A stretch of DNA of 64,000 bases from Clostridia bacterium (GCA_030625885.1 DAOUPZ010000017.1:1-64000); one strand, 5' to 3'; positions 10,301 through 18,335 are shown, numbered from the stretch's first letter. Notes: generated from the letters alone by a model not told the origin. A program made the numbers and translations.

Positions 10301-10473
10301 TTTCCATTGCAGGTGATGCGGATTTAAATAATACAGTAGATGTTTTAGATTTAGCATTAACGGCTAACCAATATGGCTTAGGTGATCAAGCGGTAGATCT
10401 TAATCATGACGGTATCATTGACCTTTATGATCTGGTTATTATCAGTAAGCATTTAGGCAACAGTTATTTATAG
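7336..10473 (+). CDS. Secreted subtilisin-like protease with cohesin-like and dockerin modules
   Basis: About 1045 residues. After a signal peptide (LYIIGLSLLIGLMFFQVAYG) come an I9-like propeptide, then an S8 serine-protease domain with the triad Asp132 (VLDTG), His167 (HHGTN) and Ser320 (NGTSFAAP). Next come an IPT/TIG-type Ig domain (8790-9030), a cohesin-like domain (9040-9415), a carboxypeptidase-regulatory-like domain (9420-9600), an irregular dockerin pair (9680-9890), a second cohesin-like domain (9930-10310) and a terminal dockerin (10312-10470) with DLNHDGIIDLYDLV. The protease should cut extracellular protein; the dockerin should plug it into a cohesin. The TTG at 7336 has GGGAGGT 9 bases upstream and gives a clean signal peptide; an in-frame ATG at 7291 has no ribosome site. 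Holding both cohesin-like and dockerin modules could make it a branch point. Whether those cohesin-like folds bind dockerins is unknown. Confidence 0.88.
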   Translation: MRKNPLYIIGLSLLIGLMFFQVAYGENEEPFEILVKYAPSSFKAADAHKKEGIEKLGVRKIVVDTLAEKERMIAALKEDESVEYIEENIKYSACQIPNDELYDHDWGLSNLNAAAGWDLTTGNSEVIIAVLDTGLLTDYADLTANRITGKTFITGTSTPYDDNDDHHGTNVSAIIAAQGNNGLDKAGVTWHSKVMPLKVLDSNGDGYTDKIAEAIIYAADQDVDVINMSLGGDQSSNVLEDAVEYAYNKGVIMVAASGNHNEGIPPVSYPAAYDHVLAIGAIDQNETIAYFSNTGYNMGFVAPGVDITSYNGQKTINGTSFAAPYVSGTVALMLSLNPQLTFEEIQSILISTAKDLGLPGFDEKYGYGLINIYNVLKMIASEPVITHEPITMAAAGKPLQIEAQVTDENEVEAVLLYYKPSNGNEYFMKEMVPIEGDIYTAVIEGTMLQQPELDYYIEASNGIQITHEGTADNPFRVTVMSAPVIECINSQEGPAAGGSEVMISGFNFQQGAQVKFGDVLATDITANSDTSITVITPPHYPSWVDVTVINPDGLQDRLTQAFMFKSEGVTVSIPDRTVYEGQLVRIPLNISDVSGLRSVDLQLSYDEKILQLIQVTKGSLTADFELGYNRDQAGQLILSMASPTAVYGAGVLNNLYFNVLNTEAATSALHMDDISLNSPGSIPVSTTNGTIYITHAFEISGNAGYYKGDKVLSNVTLELAGDKMSTTVTDATGAYRMKGITEGEYTLTASKEDEVDGISAYDASLILQSSAGLLDFSIGELIAGDVDHDETISAMDASYVLEKAVGLRELPFPGLDKMWTFLPEQKTYTDLNSNKAAEDFTGILIGDVSGNWGELEAAVQSISEQVEFTLGTVRTQPGGQVVVPLLFDAAQENLYGIDISISYDQNVAIPVSVIKSDLADELSLGINLNTQGVIKMALAGAQPLTGQGKLMDIVFDTVQSAGLKTDIKVDRVEVNETNASAIHNGQVIISIAGDADLNNTVDVLDLALTANQYGLGDQAVDLNHDGIIDLYDLVIISKHLGNSYL

Positions 10474-10494
10474 ATACTCAATGTCAAAACTACA

Positions 10495-10610
10495 ATTACT
10501 ATAGAGAACGCGTTAAATATTTTTCATAGAGTTTAATATCAAAAGGCAGTTGGTTAGTTTGAAATAAAAGATTAAGGAAGCTATAATTTAAGTGATCAGC
10601 TTGGAAATCA
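10495..10610 (-). repeat. CCAACTAACCAACT dispersed repeat, reverse copy
   Basis: Read on the minus strand it matches 28484-28612 and 28745-28860 almost base for base over more than 100 bases: TTAAATTATAG, CCTTAATCTTTTATTT, CAACTAACCAACTGCC, TTTTGATATTAAACTCT and GAAAAATATTTAA occur in the same order. Confidence 0.75.
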
Positions 10611-10621
10611 TAAATATAACA

Positions 10622-10680
10622 ATAGGGACTGTCCTCCTATTTTGCGCACGCAAAATCGGGGACAGTCCCTGTTTTTGCGT
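10622..10680. repeat. REP-A palindrome
   Basis: Outer arms TAGGGACTGTCC and GGGGACAGTCCCT; inner arms ATTTTGCG and CGCAAAAT. Lies between the two subtilase genes. Confidence 0.75.
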
Positions 10681-10781
10681 TAAAGCAGGAATAATCTTTA
10701 TTTTGTAGAAATATTTCTTTGATTGCAAAATACGGGGCAACCTTATTTTTGCATCCATTAATCAGTTAAAGGGAGAAGCAA

Positions 10782-12368
10782 ATGTTCAAACAATGGATAC
10801 GATTTGCAGTGATGATGATTAGTATTTCAGTGATGGTGCAGCCCGGTTGGGCCAGTGAAGGCGAAAGTGAACTGCTGGTAAAGTATAAACCGGGGTACCG
10901 CCAGAGTACGTCTAAGGCAAACAACTTTGCTATTCAGGTAGTAGAAAACACGCCCTTAAGTAAAATCGGTGTCAAGAAACTAAAAGGTGCAGATAAGAAA
11001 AACATGGCGCAGCTGCATAAAGACCTGCTGCAAGATCCGGCCGTTCAATACGTTGTGGTCAATCATGTGCGTCATGCGCTGACAGTTATCCCCAACGACC
11101 CGGTGTTTACCGAACAATGGGCCTTAATGCGGATGCGCTTGCCGGAGGCTTGGGAGATAACCCGTGGAAACGCGGAAGTGGTGACAGCGGTTATCGATAC
11201 GGGTGTTGATATGGATCATCCGGATCTGGTCAATCGGCTGACATCAGGCCATGATTATGTTAATGACGACGATGATCCCGATGATGATAATGGGCATGGG
11301 ACGTTGGCGGGCGGCATTATTGCTGCTGCCACCGATAATCAAACACAGGCGGCCGGTGTGACCTGGCAGGGAAAGGTCATGCCGATGAAAGTGTTGGACA
11401 GCAATGGCAACGGGAATGATTCCGATATTGCAGCATCCATTATTGATGCTGCAGATGAGGGCGCCAAAGTTATTAACCTAAGTTTGGGTGCGCCTGAGTC
11501 TTCGCCCGTACTTCAGGATGCGATCAATTATGCCTATGGAAAAGGGGTCGTGATTGTCGCGGCTTCGGGAAACCATGATACATATGATTTGGAAAAGTTC
11601 GTTTTCTATCCCGCCGCTTGCGATCATGTGATTGCGGTAGGTGCGATTGAAAGTAATAATGAAATCGGCTATTATTCAAATTATGGGTTTGGAATGGACG
11701 TGGTTGCACCGGGGAGCAATATCACCGGCTTAAGTCATGATGGGGACATGAAGCAGGGAAGCGGGACATCATTTGCATCACCGCATGTTGCAGGATTGGC
11801 AGCGTTACTATTGGGATATGATACATCACTAACGCCAGATCAAACAGAAGCGTATATCACCAATAGTACCACCGATTTAGGCGATCCCGGCTGGGATGAA
11901 TATTACGGCTATGGCCTGGTGGATGCGTATACCGCGCTGCATACGCTGCAGCTCGATAAGCCGGGGATGCTCAGCGGCCAAATTATACCGGAAAACGGGT
12001 ATGGGATGGAAGCGATTGATCTTCGATTGGATGGTATGGATGTTTTGCAAAACCTTGATGACAGCGGCTATTTTACCATTGAGAATATCCAGGAGGGCGT
12101 ACATCATCTTGAGATATCAAAGCCCGGGTTTGTGACGAAAAAATTGGAAGTCCATGTTGGTTTGGGTCATACGATTGATTTAGGCGAAATAGATCTCAGG
12201 TATGGTGATCTTAACGGTGATGGGATCATCGATCTTTTTGATCTGGTGCTGTTATCTCGCAAACTGGATAGTACCTCTACATTACCGGACGCTGTTTATG
12301 ATCCAGATCATGATGGGAAAATATCGCTTGTCGATTTAACCTGCATCGCCTGGAACTATGGAAAGTAA
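10782..12368 (+). CDS. Secreted subtilisin-like protease with C-terminal dockerin
   Basis: 528 residues. Signal peptide about 1-25 (FAVMMISISVMVQPGWAS), an I9-like propeptide region to about 110, then an S8 domain with Asp139 (VIDTG), His172 (NGHGT) and Ser330 (SGTSFASP). A carboxypeptidase-regulatory-like domain follows (11965-12195), then a dockerin (12204-12366): DLNGDGIIDLFDLV and DPDHDGKISLVDLT. It should be exported, mature by removing its propeptide and attach through the dockerin to a cohesin such as that at 14379. It is a shorter relative of the preceding protease, lacking the cohesin-like modules. Its two dockerin halves are in the opposite order to those of the neighbour. AAAGGGAG precedes the ATG. 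Confidence 0.92.
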   Translation: MFKQWIRFAVMMISISVMVQPGWASEGESELLVKYKPGYRQSTSKANNFAIQVVENTPLSKIGVKKLKGADKKNMAQLHKDLLQDPAVQYVVVNHVRHALTVIPNDPVFTEQWALMRMRLPEAWEITRGNAEVVTAVIDTGVDMDHPDLVNRLTSGHDYVNDDDDPDDDNGHGTLAGGIIAAATDNQTQAAGVTWQGKVMPMKVLDSNGNGNDSDIAASIIDAADEGAKVINLSLGAPESSPVLQDAINYAYGKGVVIVAASGNHDTYDLEKFVFYPAACDHVIAVGAIESNNEIGYYSNYGFGMDVVAPGSNITGLSHDGDMKQGSGTSFASPHVAGLAALLLGYDTSLTPDQTEAYITNSTTDLGDPGWDEYYGYGLVDAYTALHTLQLDKPGMLSGQIIPENGYGMEAIDLRLDGMDVLQNLDDSGYFTIENIQEGVHHLEISKPGFVTKKLEVHVGLGHTIDLGEIDLRYGDLNGDGIIDLFDLVLLSRKLDSTSTLPDAVYDPDHDGKISLVDLTCIAWNYGK

Positions 12369-12370
12369 CC

Positions 12371-12406
12371 AACGCAAAAACGGGGACAGTCCCCATTTTT
12401 GCGTTA
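12371..12406. repeat. REP-A palindrome, compact form
   Basis: Near-perfect 31-base palindrome: CGCAAAAA, GGGGACAGTCCCC, TTTTTGCG. Starts two bases after the protease stop codon, so it can act as an RNA stem protecting or ending the transcript. Confidence 0.8.
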
Positions 12407-12427
12407 TGATAAGGAGAGGTGCAATTC

Positions 12428-14227
12428 ATGAAAGAAAAGTGTTATAGATTATTTTTATACAGCATTATCATAACAACCGTTCATTTGTTGATGAACACCG
12501 GTTTTTATGGCTATGCGGCGGAGGACTTCAGGTCATCTGCTCAATTATTCAGCATGGAACGGGATGCTAAAGTGGTTGATGCAGGTGATAAAATAGCCAT
12601 CACTGTGAAGGGAACGAATGACATTTCTAAGATTTGTATCGTTCATTATGCGCCTTCATATGCTACGACTAAAAATTTTAAAGCCATCGAATTGAGTTCC
12701 CATGATGAAGGTTTATGGCAAGGCAGTTATGAAATTTATGCTTATGATGAAGCAGGTGTCTGGACCTTTAAAAATATGGTACTTTATGATTGGGCAGGGA
12801 ACCGGACGATGATCAACAGAAATGAATTATCCCAATGGATCAGGGGTATGGATGAAGAAACGTTGGATTTTATGGTGAGGGACACCATGAAAACGGATCC
12901 GTTAGCGGCCGATTTAAATGAGGATGGGATTGTCAATATTGAAGATCTATCTCAATTATCACTATCGTATGGCTCAAAAAGTACAGATAAAGATTTTGAT
13001 CGTATCAATGATTTAAATTATAACGGGTCAGTGGATTTATATGATTTGGATTTTATGGCTACACAATTTGATCACGATGTTCAAAAGCAAGCGCTGATGG
13101 CTTTTTGTCCCGGGTATATAGCCTACTCAGAGGATTTAGAAGCATCCATCAATCCTCTGGATACGGTTGCGTTTGCCTGGGGGCGGTTAGAAGATGAGCA
13201 TGGCATTGAACTGAATACGACTAAAGGTGAAAATGGCAACTATGATTTCTATTTTCCTTCCCGGGAGGATGATGGGATGAGCCTTCTGCAATATTGTAAG
13301 GATTCAGGGAAGTCAACAGCGTTCAGTGTTTTTGCCGATCGGGCAACGGTTGAAGCCATATTGCCGGATGACGAAAAAAGGCAAGAAGTGATTGAAGTCA
13401 TCATTGATCAAGTTTCAGAAGAGATTGAGATGGATGATGGGGAACCCTTTACATTTGACGGTATTGTTGTTGATTTTGAGGGGATGAAAGATCATAATGC
13501 CAGTGGTGATTATTATTTTTTTAATCATAAAGTTATGAGTGAATACTTTGATTTGTTTTTATTTGAATTAAAAGATAGGCTGCATGCGATGAACAAAAAA
13601 CTCTATGTAACGGTTCCTCCTAGAAAGTGGATGAATGGCTATAACTATGACAACATCATAAAGAATGCAGATCAAGTCATCTTGATGGCCCATGATTATG
13701 CATCAAGGGGAAAAATCAGCAAGCGCGATGTCATTAAATTTTTGGATGATAACATCAAAGACTCCATCAATTCGCTTGCCCCTATTCATCGAGTAGAAGA
13801 GGCGCTTATAGATATTGCCAGCTGTACAGAAAACCAGTGGGAACGAGATAAAATAGCTTTGCAGATTTCTTTTGGGACAGCCCAGTGGCAGTTTAAACTG
13901 TCGTCTCCAAAAGCATGGGAAAGTTTAAGTGATGAAACAGAGAGCGACAATGGCGCCCTGTCAACAACGTATGAAACGATAGCGGCCCGATTAAGAAATG
14001 AGGACGGTAAAGCAGAGGCACTTAAAGCCGGTTATAACAATGAAGTGGAAAGCCCGTATATCACGTACTACAATACAGATTCACAAACGTATAATTTTAT
14101 TCTTTATGAAGACAGCAGAAGTATATCAGCGAAAATCAATAAAGCAAAGGCATATGGTTTAAATGGGATCTCGATATGGTGTTTAGGGAAGATCACGGAC
14201 TTTCCCATCACTCTCTGCGTTCGCTGA
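12428..14227 (+). CDS. Secreted GH18-like protein with internal dockerin
   Basis: 599 residues. Signal peptide about 1-30 (RLFLYSIIITTVHLLMNTGF), a beta-rich domain to about 150, a dockerin at 12905-13075 (DLNEDGIVNIEDLS, DLNYNGSVDLYDLD), then a glycoside-hydrolase-18-like barrel to the end. The barrel has FDGIVVDFEG with the catalytic-position Glu351 and later YVTVPPRKW and VILMAHDY, as in SleL/YaaH-type spore and wall hydrolases that cut N-acetylglucosamine linkages. The canonical DxxDxDxE is reduced to DGIVVDFE, so activity needs proof. Start: ATG 12428, after AGGAGAGGTG; an in-frame GTG at 12419 overlaps that site. The last codons (LCVR, stop) lie in a dispersed repeat, so the original C-terminus may be replaced. 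Confidence 0.78.
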   Translation: MKEKCYRLFLYSIIITTVHLLMNTGFYGYAAEDFRSSAQLFSMERDAKVVDAGDKIAITVKGTNDISKICIVHYAPSYATTKNFKAIELSSHDEGLWQGSYEIYAYDEAGVWTFKNMVLYDWAGNRTMINRNELSQWIRGMDEETLDFMVRDTMKTDPLAADLNEDGIVNIEDLSQLSLSYGSKSTDKDFDRINDLNYNGSVDLYDLDFMATQFDHDVQKQALMAFCPGYIAYSEDLEASINPLDTVAFAWGRLEDEHGIELNTTKGENGNYDFYFPSREDDGMSLLQYCKDSGKSTAFSVFADRATVEAILPDDEKRQEVIEVIIDQVSEEIEMDDGEPFTFDGIVVDFEGMKDHNASGDYYFFNHKVMSEYFDLFLFELKDRLHAMNKKLYVTVPPRKWMNGYNYDNIIKNADQVILMAHDYASRGKISKRDVIKFLDDNIKDSINSLAPIHRVEEALIDIASCTENQWERDKIALQISFGTAQWQFKLSSPKAWESLSDETESDNGALSTTYETIAARLRNEDGKAEALKAGYNNEVESPYITYYNTDSQTYNFILYEDSRSISAKINKAKAYGLNGISIWCLGKITDFPITLCVR

Positions 14228-14259
14228 ACGAGGAACGATCGCTTCCTTTGGTTGCTGAA
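14209..14259. repeat. CGTTCGCTGAACGAG dispersed repeat overlapping a gene end
   Basis: CTCTCTGCGTTCGCTGAACG then AGGAACGATCGCT and CCTTTGGTTGCTGAA. Same unit as at 21557, 25624, 27729, 27854, 58814 and 61876. Here it provides the last four codons and the stop of the GH18-like gene. Confidence 0.8.
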
Positions 14260-14378
14260 AGAGAAAAAGAAAAGACATTTAAGTTGTCAGCTTAGAGGAA
14301 AAGACAAAAAGATGAGATGAAAGTTAAAGAATAAAAAGCATTTATTCCAAAGCATATAAATAGTTAGGAGGCGTCGAA

Positions 14379-15563
14379 ATGAAGGAAAAAAAGTGTTTTA
14401 AGGGGATATTAACAGTGTCTGTCATCGTTTTTCTATGTTGTAGTATGGTGATTGCTGATCGCGTCGATGCGTCAGAGGTTACCGTCAGTATTAACCCGGC
14501 AAATTATACGGTAAGCCGTACAAACGAAATTATCCAGATTGAGATTCAAGCTGAGAATGCGAACAATTTGTATGGGGCAGAGGTGCATTTGTCATTTGAT
14601 CCAGAGCGCTTGGAAGTGGTGGATCCGAATGGAAACAGAATCACAAAAGTTAACGCAGGGGATGCATTTGTAACCGGGAACAAGTTTGTGGCCCAGAATA
14701 AAGTGGATCATGAGCAGGGAAAGGTTGATTTTACTGTTACGTTGTTGGGAAAAGTAAAAGGGAAGACCGGTGATACCATCGTATGTACATTTAACGTTAA
14801 AACAAAAAAAGTAATGGATAGTGAAATCCAATTGGACGAGGTTATTTTAATCCAATCGGACGACAGCGTCAGCCAATTATCTAAAGTGATGCCCCACATT
14901 CAAAATGGGCAGATCACAATAGAGGCGCAAACGGGTCACAGTCATTCCGGCAGTAATGATTCACAGACGCATAAAACATCTGACACAGATTCACAACAAT
15001 CGGTTGTTGATAAACAGACGCCAGTTTCTAAATCGTTGCATGACATTCAAGGCCATTGGGCTGAAGGGGATATTACGCGATTGGTCAATCAAAAAATCGT
15101 ATCCGGTGATCCGGATGGACGGTTTAGACCGGAAGATCAGGTTACGCGGCAGGAATTTGCCAAAATGATCGTGCTGGCAGCAGGTTTGCAAGAAGAGTTA
15201 AACCCATCACTCGATCTGACAGATAAAAATGGGATAGCCGATTGGTCCAAAGGGTATGTCGCCGCCGCTGTAAAAGCAGGGATTATCAACGGTTATGCGG
15301 ACCGCTCCTTTAAACCGCAGCAAAATATTACCCGGGCAGAAATTGCAGTCATGGCGGTTAGAGCGCTGGGGTTAAATGTGCAAGCAGGGAATATAGCTCA
15401 ATTTAATGATGCGCATGCCATTCCGGGCTGGGCACAATCCAATGTGGCAGCCGCTGCAGCCAAAGGGATCATTAACGGCTTCCCCGACGGGACGTTTCAA
15501 GCAGGCGGCAGTGCCACCCGGGCACAAGCCGCAAAGATCATTTCACATATTTTAGATAATTAA
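14379..15563 (+). CDS. Cohesin-SLH cell-surface anchoring protein
   Basis: 394 residues in three parts. Signal peptide 1-31 (LTVSVIVFLCCSMVIA). A single cohesin domain (about 35-185): VTVSINPANYTVSRTNE, then LYGAEVHLSFDPERLEVV, ending in IQNGQITIE. A short polar linker rich in Ser, Thr, His and Gln (about 186-218). Three SLH repeats (about 222-394), each with the GDPDGRFRPEDQVTRQE-type signature. Known families imply that the SLH part docks on the secondary wall polymer and that the cohesin captures a dockerin protein. With six dockerin proteins within 20 kb, it is the likely receptor for all of them, though specificity is an inference. It has only one cohesin, so it would tether one partner per molecule instead of building a long scaffold. 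TTAGGAGGCG precedes the ATG. Confidence 0.93.
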   Translation: MKEKKCFKGILTVSVIVFLCCSMVIADRVDASEVTVSINPANYTVSRTNEIIQIEIQAENANNLYGAEVHLSFDPERLEVVDPNGNRITKVNAGDAFVTGNKFVAQNKVDHEQGKVDFTVTLLGKVKGKTGDTIVCTFNVKTKKVMDSEIQLDEVILIQSDDSVSQLSKVMPHIQNGQITIEAQTGHSHSGSNDSQTHKTSDTDSQQSVVDKQTPVSKSLHDIQGHWAEGDITRLVNQKIVSGDPDGRFRPEDQVTRQEFAKMIVLAAGLQEELNPSLDLTDKNGIADWSKGYVAAAVKAGIINGYADRSFKPQQNITRAEIAVMAVRALGLNVQAGNIAQFNDAHAIPGWAQSNVAAAAAKGIINGFPDGTFQAGGSATRAQAAKIISHILDN

Positions 15564-15635
15564 TCTATAAATGCAATAAAGAACTTACATTACAGGGTTG
15601 CAGGAAAAGACTAAAAGAGGTAAGTGGCTTGTGGT

Positions 15636-15687
15636 TGTTTAACTATTGTTAAACGATAGTTGAGCGATGGTTAAACTATCGTTAAAA
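15636..15687. repeat. 11-bp tandem repeat array, short
   Basis: Four to five units related to TTAAACGATGG / TTGAGCGATGG. Same unit as the longer arrays at 30738-30893, 32028-32112 and 32490-32571. Confidence 0.7.
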
Positions 15688-15707
15688 AAGGAGTTATAGA
15701 AGGCTAA

Positions 15708-15760
15708 TGAAAGAATGGGGACATTCCGTGAGGTACGAGCGGAATGTCCCCATTTTTTCA
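15708..15760 (+). terminator. REP-B hairpin, terminator-like
   Basis: Perfect 15-bp arms AATGGGGACATTCCG and CGGAATGTCCCCATT around a loop TGAGGTACGAG, then TTTT. It stands downstream of the cohesin-SLH gene and could end its transcript. Other copies at 22953, 60098 and 63213 have less perfect arms. Confidence 0.7.
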
Positions 15761-15950
15761 TTATTACAGGTACAAAGTGTCAATGTTCTAAATGTTTTAA
15801 TCATTTAATTGTGAATTATGAATTGTAAATTGTGAATTGTCATTCTGGTGTGTCCCTTTTTTGCGTCTACTAGAAGGAATTAAACGAGTTAAGTGGGAAT
15901 ATATAAAATATTGCGTAGAAATTTATGGAATAATGCGAGGAGGAATGAAA

Positions 15951-17411
15951 ATGAAGAAAAATTTAATCGTATTGAGTGTTTGTATGCTGTTGGCATTTAT
16001 GGGTCTGATTCAGGTATCCCAGGATATCGCACTGGCAGAAGAAAGCATACATGTTGATTCAAAGGATGGGGGAAGCAAAATCATTAAATTACCGTCAGAC
16101 CGTGATCAAACGGACAGGAAAATGATGGATATTACAGGTGATACGGTAACCATTTTTGCGGAAGATCCTTTGCAAGATTGGGCTGTGGCAGAAGTGTTTT
16201 ATATGGATCCGGATTGGGATAACAATTATGGATGTTGCTGGGATATTGAGCCGCTGATTGAAGAGGTTGATGGCGGATGGAACATTACATTGAATGACTT
16301 GGACTGGTCAATGGCTGATACATATTATGTGAGTATTTCTACAGGTCATCGTATCTATCAAACCGAAGTTACCGCAGCTCAAGTCGGGCAGCAGATCAAT
16401 CTTGCACCGGATGATACCTATTTTAACGTTGAAATCGATGCGTCGTTTATGGAAAACATTGAAGAATTGGTATTACACTATATCGATGATGCAGGCCATG
16501 AAATGTCAGCAGGCGATTTAGAAGCGGGTGCTTTGATTCCTGCGGGGACGTATCATGTCCAGTTAAATGGTTGGGATGCGAGTGGTAACGGCTATTGCTT
16601 GTTTAAACGAAATGTTCAATTGTCCGCTGCGCAAAAGGTTATTTCTTTTTCACAAGATAATATGGAAAAAGTGACACTGAATCTAACCCTGCCGGCAGAT
16701 ACAAGTTTGAATCTGAATGCTATCATACCTTATCATGTGAATGATTTTTATACGACATATTACTTGGAAGATGACGAACATATCAATATCATTCAATCCC
16801 TTTACTTAACAAAAGATACTTATGAACATATTGGCTTTGAGTTCAATACGCCGGATAATCAATGGCTTTATGAAATACAATCCCCTCAACTTATCGTGGA
16901 TGGTAGTGCTTCAACCATCAGTATAGATGTTGGTGCGGATTTACAAGCAAGCATTGATTTAGAATCGCTTACCTTTCAGCCGGGTCAAACCATCGATACC
17001 TGGGGTGATATAGGGGTGTTTGATGGTGATGGGAATCAGTATTTTATTTATGATGCCGATTGGAATGAATTTGAAGGTATGATGGAACTGAATAACAGCA
17101 CTTTAACAGAACCCATTATATTACCGATCATGTATTCTACCATTACTTTCCCCGCTGATGTTACCGGCACTTTTGATATGACATATCGAGTAGAGGACGG
17201 GCCGCTCTCTATAGCGCCTGCAACGGTACAGATCAGTATTGGCGACAGTGGATCAGGTGCAACCAGTGATATCAATGGTGACGGCTATGTGAATATCGAC
17301 GATCTGTCCTATATGGCTGGCTTTTATGGAACAAATGATGTAGATTGTGATCTTAATAGTGATGGCATCGTTGATCTTTATGATTTGGTCATGATGAGTA
17401 AAAATCTATAA
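15951..17411 (+). CDS. Secreted dockerin protein of unknown function
   Basis: 486 residues. Signal peptide 1-30 (LIVLSVCMLLAFMGLIQVSQ, cut near ALAEE). The middle is beta-rich and acidic, with repeated aromatic segments such as YYVSIST, TYHVQLNGWD and FYTTYYLEDD; I do not recognise the fold. The last 48 residues are a dockerin: DINGDGYVNIDDLS and DLNSDGIVDLYDLV. It should be exported and held by a cohesin, perhaps as a binding or structural component because no catalytic motif is visible. The ATG at 15951 has GAGGAGG 7 bases upstream; the frame runs back to 15837, but that part encodes no signal peptide and overlaps a repeat. Confidence 0.75.
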   Translation: MKKNLIVLSVCMLLAFMGLIQVSQDIALAEESIHVDSKDGGSKIIKLPSDRDQTDRKMMDITGDTVTIFAEDPLQDWAVAEVFYMDPDWDNNYGCCWDIEPLIEEVDGGWNITLNDLDWSMADTYYVSISTGHRIYQTEVTAAQVGQQINLAPDDTYFNVEIDASFMENIEELVLHYIDDAGHEMSAGDLEAGALIPAGTYHVQLNGWDASGNGYCLFKRNVQLSAAQKVISFSQDNMEKVTLNLTLPADTSLNLNAIIPYHVNDFYTTYYLEDDEHINIIQSLYLTKDTYEHIGFEFNTPDNQWLYEIQSPQLIVDGSASTISIDVGADLQASIDLESLTFQPGQTIDTWGDIGVFDGDGNQYFIYDADWNEFEGMMELNNSTLTEPIILPIMYSTITFPADVTGTFDMTYRVEDGPLSIAPATVQISIGDSGSGATSDINGDGYVNIDDLSYMAGFYGTNDVDCDLNSDGIVDLYDLVMMSKNL

Positions 17412-17476
17412 ACGCAACAACAGGGACAGTCCCGCATTTTGCGTACGCAAAATTGGGGACAGTCCCCTTTTTTGCG
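17411..17476. repeat. REP-A palindrome upstream of the RAYT gene
   Basis: Two stems: CAGGGACAGTCCCG and GGGGACAGTCCCC, separated by GCATTTTGCG / CGCAAAAT, with a TTTTTT tail. It starts on the last base of the preceding dockerin gene and ends 34 bases before the RAYT start. Confidence 0.85.
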
Positions 17477-17483
17477 CATAATA

Positions 17484-17492
17484 TGGTAAAAT
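17484..17492 (+). promoter_or_regulatory. Extended -10 candidate for RAYT
   Basis: TG-G-TAAAAT, 8 bases after the REP stem and just before AAGGAGGTG. The same block (AATATGGTAAAAT, then AAGGAGGTG) is repeated before the next gene at 18336, so it may travel with the REP instead of being a true promoter. Confidence 0.35.
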
Positions 17493-17510
17493 ATAGAAGG
17501 AGGTGTAATA

Positions 17511-18296
17511 ATGATGCCCAGACAGGCCCGTATCAAAGCTGAAAATGCTATTTATCATATCATGCAGCGTGGTAATGAAAAGAAACCCATTTTTAAAGGG
17601 GGGGCAGATAAATACTGTTATTTAGAGAAGCTTCAGATAGCAAAACAGAAATTTAAGTTTAAAATACATGCCTATTGTCTCATGAACAATCATGTCCATC
17701 TTTTAGTATCTGCCAACGGTGCTGATATTTCCGAATTTATGAAAAGCATCAATGTTAGTTATGTTGCTTATTTTAATCATCAATATCAGCGTTGTGGGCA
17801 CTTGTTTCAAGGGCGTTTTATTAGTGAAATCGTAGATACGGATCGTTATTTTTTGCAGGCCAGTAAATATATTCATGCCAATCCCGTTAAAGCTTTAATG
17901 GTTGAGAAACCTCAAGATTATCATTGGAGTAGTTATGGGGTCTATATTGGTACGAGAAAAGATGAGCTGCAGTTGGTTGATATAGATTTAGTATTAGATA
18001 TCATTTCCAAAGATCGCAAAGTCGCTATTGAGAAATATAAAGAATGGGTAACCGATGAAAGACGCATTGGTTCCGGCTATCGACGTTTCAGGTATTTTGA
18101 AGAAGGCAAGGAGGATGAGAGAATTCAACAGGCTATCATTAGAAATATTCTAACGACTTATCCTGGAGAAAGAGATCAGGTTTTGCTGGAACTCAGGAAA
18201 AAAACAGATTTAACGTTAAAGGAAATGGGGCAGCTGGTTGGCGGTCTTTCCGCATCAGCAGTCCAAAGAGCATTGAAGAAACAAGAGAACAAGTAA
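17511..18296 (+). CDS. REP-associated tyrosine transposase (RAYT, Y1/TnpA-REP family)
   Basis: 261 residues, usual for the family. The HUH motif is His61-Val-His63 in MNNHVHLL, and the catalytic tyrosine is Tyr120 in SKYIHANP, followed by WSSYGVYIG. The C-terminal 60 residues form a helical DNA-binding-like region (LKEMGQLVGGLSASAVQRAL). RAYTs are single-copy IS200-like enzymes that cut and join single-stranded REP hairpins and probably spread them. REP-A palindromes lie directly on both sides, and at least nine more are in this window, which strongly suggests they are its substrates. Start: ATG 17511 with AAGGAGGTG 6 bases upstream (17514 is also possible). The catalytic residues are intact. 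Confidence 0.93.
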   Translation: MMPRQARIKAENAIYHIMQRGNEKKPIFKGGADKYCYLEKLQIAKQKFKFKIHAYCLMNNHVHLLVSANGADISEFMKSINVSYVAYFNHQYQRCGHLFQGRFISEIVDTDRYFLQASKYIHANPVKALMVEKPQDYHWSSYGVYIGTRKDELQLVDIDLVLDIISKDRKVAIEKYKEWVTDERRIGSGYRRFRYFEEGKEDERIQQAIIRNILTTYPGERDQVLLELRKKTDLTLKEMGQLVGGLSASAVQRALKKQENK

Positions 18297-18329
18297 CGCA
18301 ACAAAAAGGGATTGTCCCGCATTTTGCGT
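18297..18329. repeat. REP-A palindrome downstream of the RAYT gene
   Basis: CGCAACAAAAAGGGATTGTC then CCGCATTTTGCG, starting in the base after the RAYT stop codon. A half-size copy of the upstream element, completing a REP-RAYT-REP arrangement. Confidence 0.75.
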
Positions 18330-18335
18330 GGAATA

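Larger units (their letters stand above)
10474..10781. other. Intergenic region with two repeat families
   Basis: Contains a reverse-oriented copy of the CCAACTAACCAACT repeat (about 10495-10610) and a REP-A palindrome (10622-10680). The last 100 bases hold TTTGCG-like remnants and the AAGGGAG ribosome site of the next protease gene. No gene seen. Confidence 0.6.
15564..15950. other. Intergenic repeat mosaic
   Basis: Holds an 11-bp repeat array (15636-15687), a REP-B terminator-like hairpin (15708-15760), a segment ending AAAGTGTCAATGTTCTAAATG that recurs at about 25910, and an AATTGTGAATTATGAATTG repeat (15808-15840). An open frame from 15837 is only the upstream extension of the next gene. 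Confidence 0.65.

Noticed and set aside
15837-15950. Coding sequence upstream of the dockerin gene at 15951
   Set aside because: It is an open frame that begins in an AATTGTGAATTG repeat; the signal peptide and GAGGAGG site belong to 15951.
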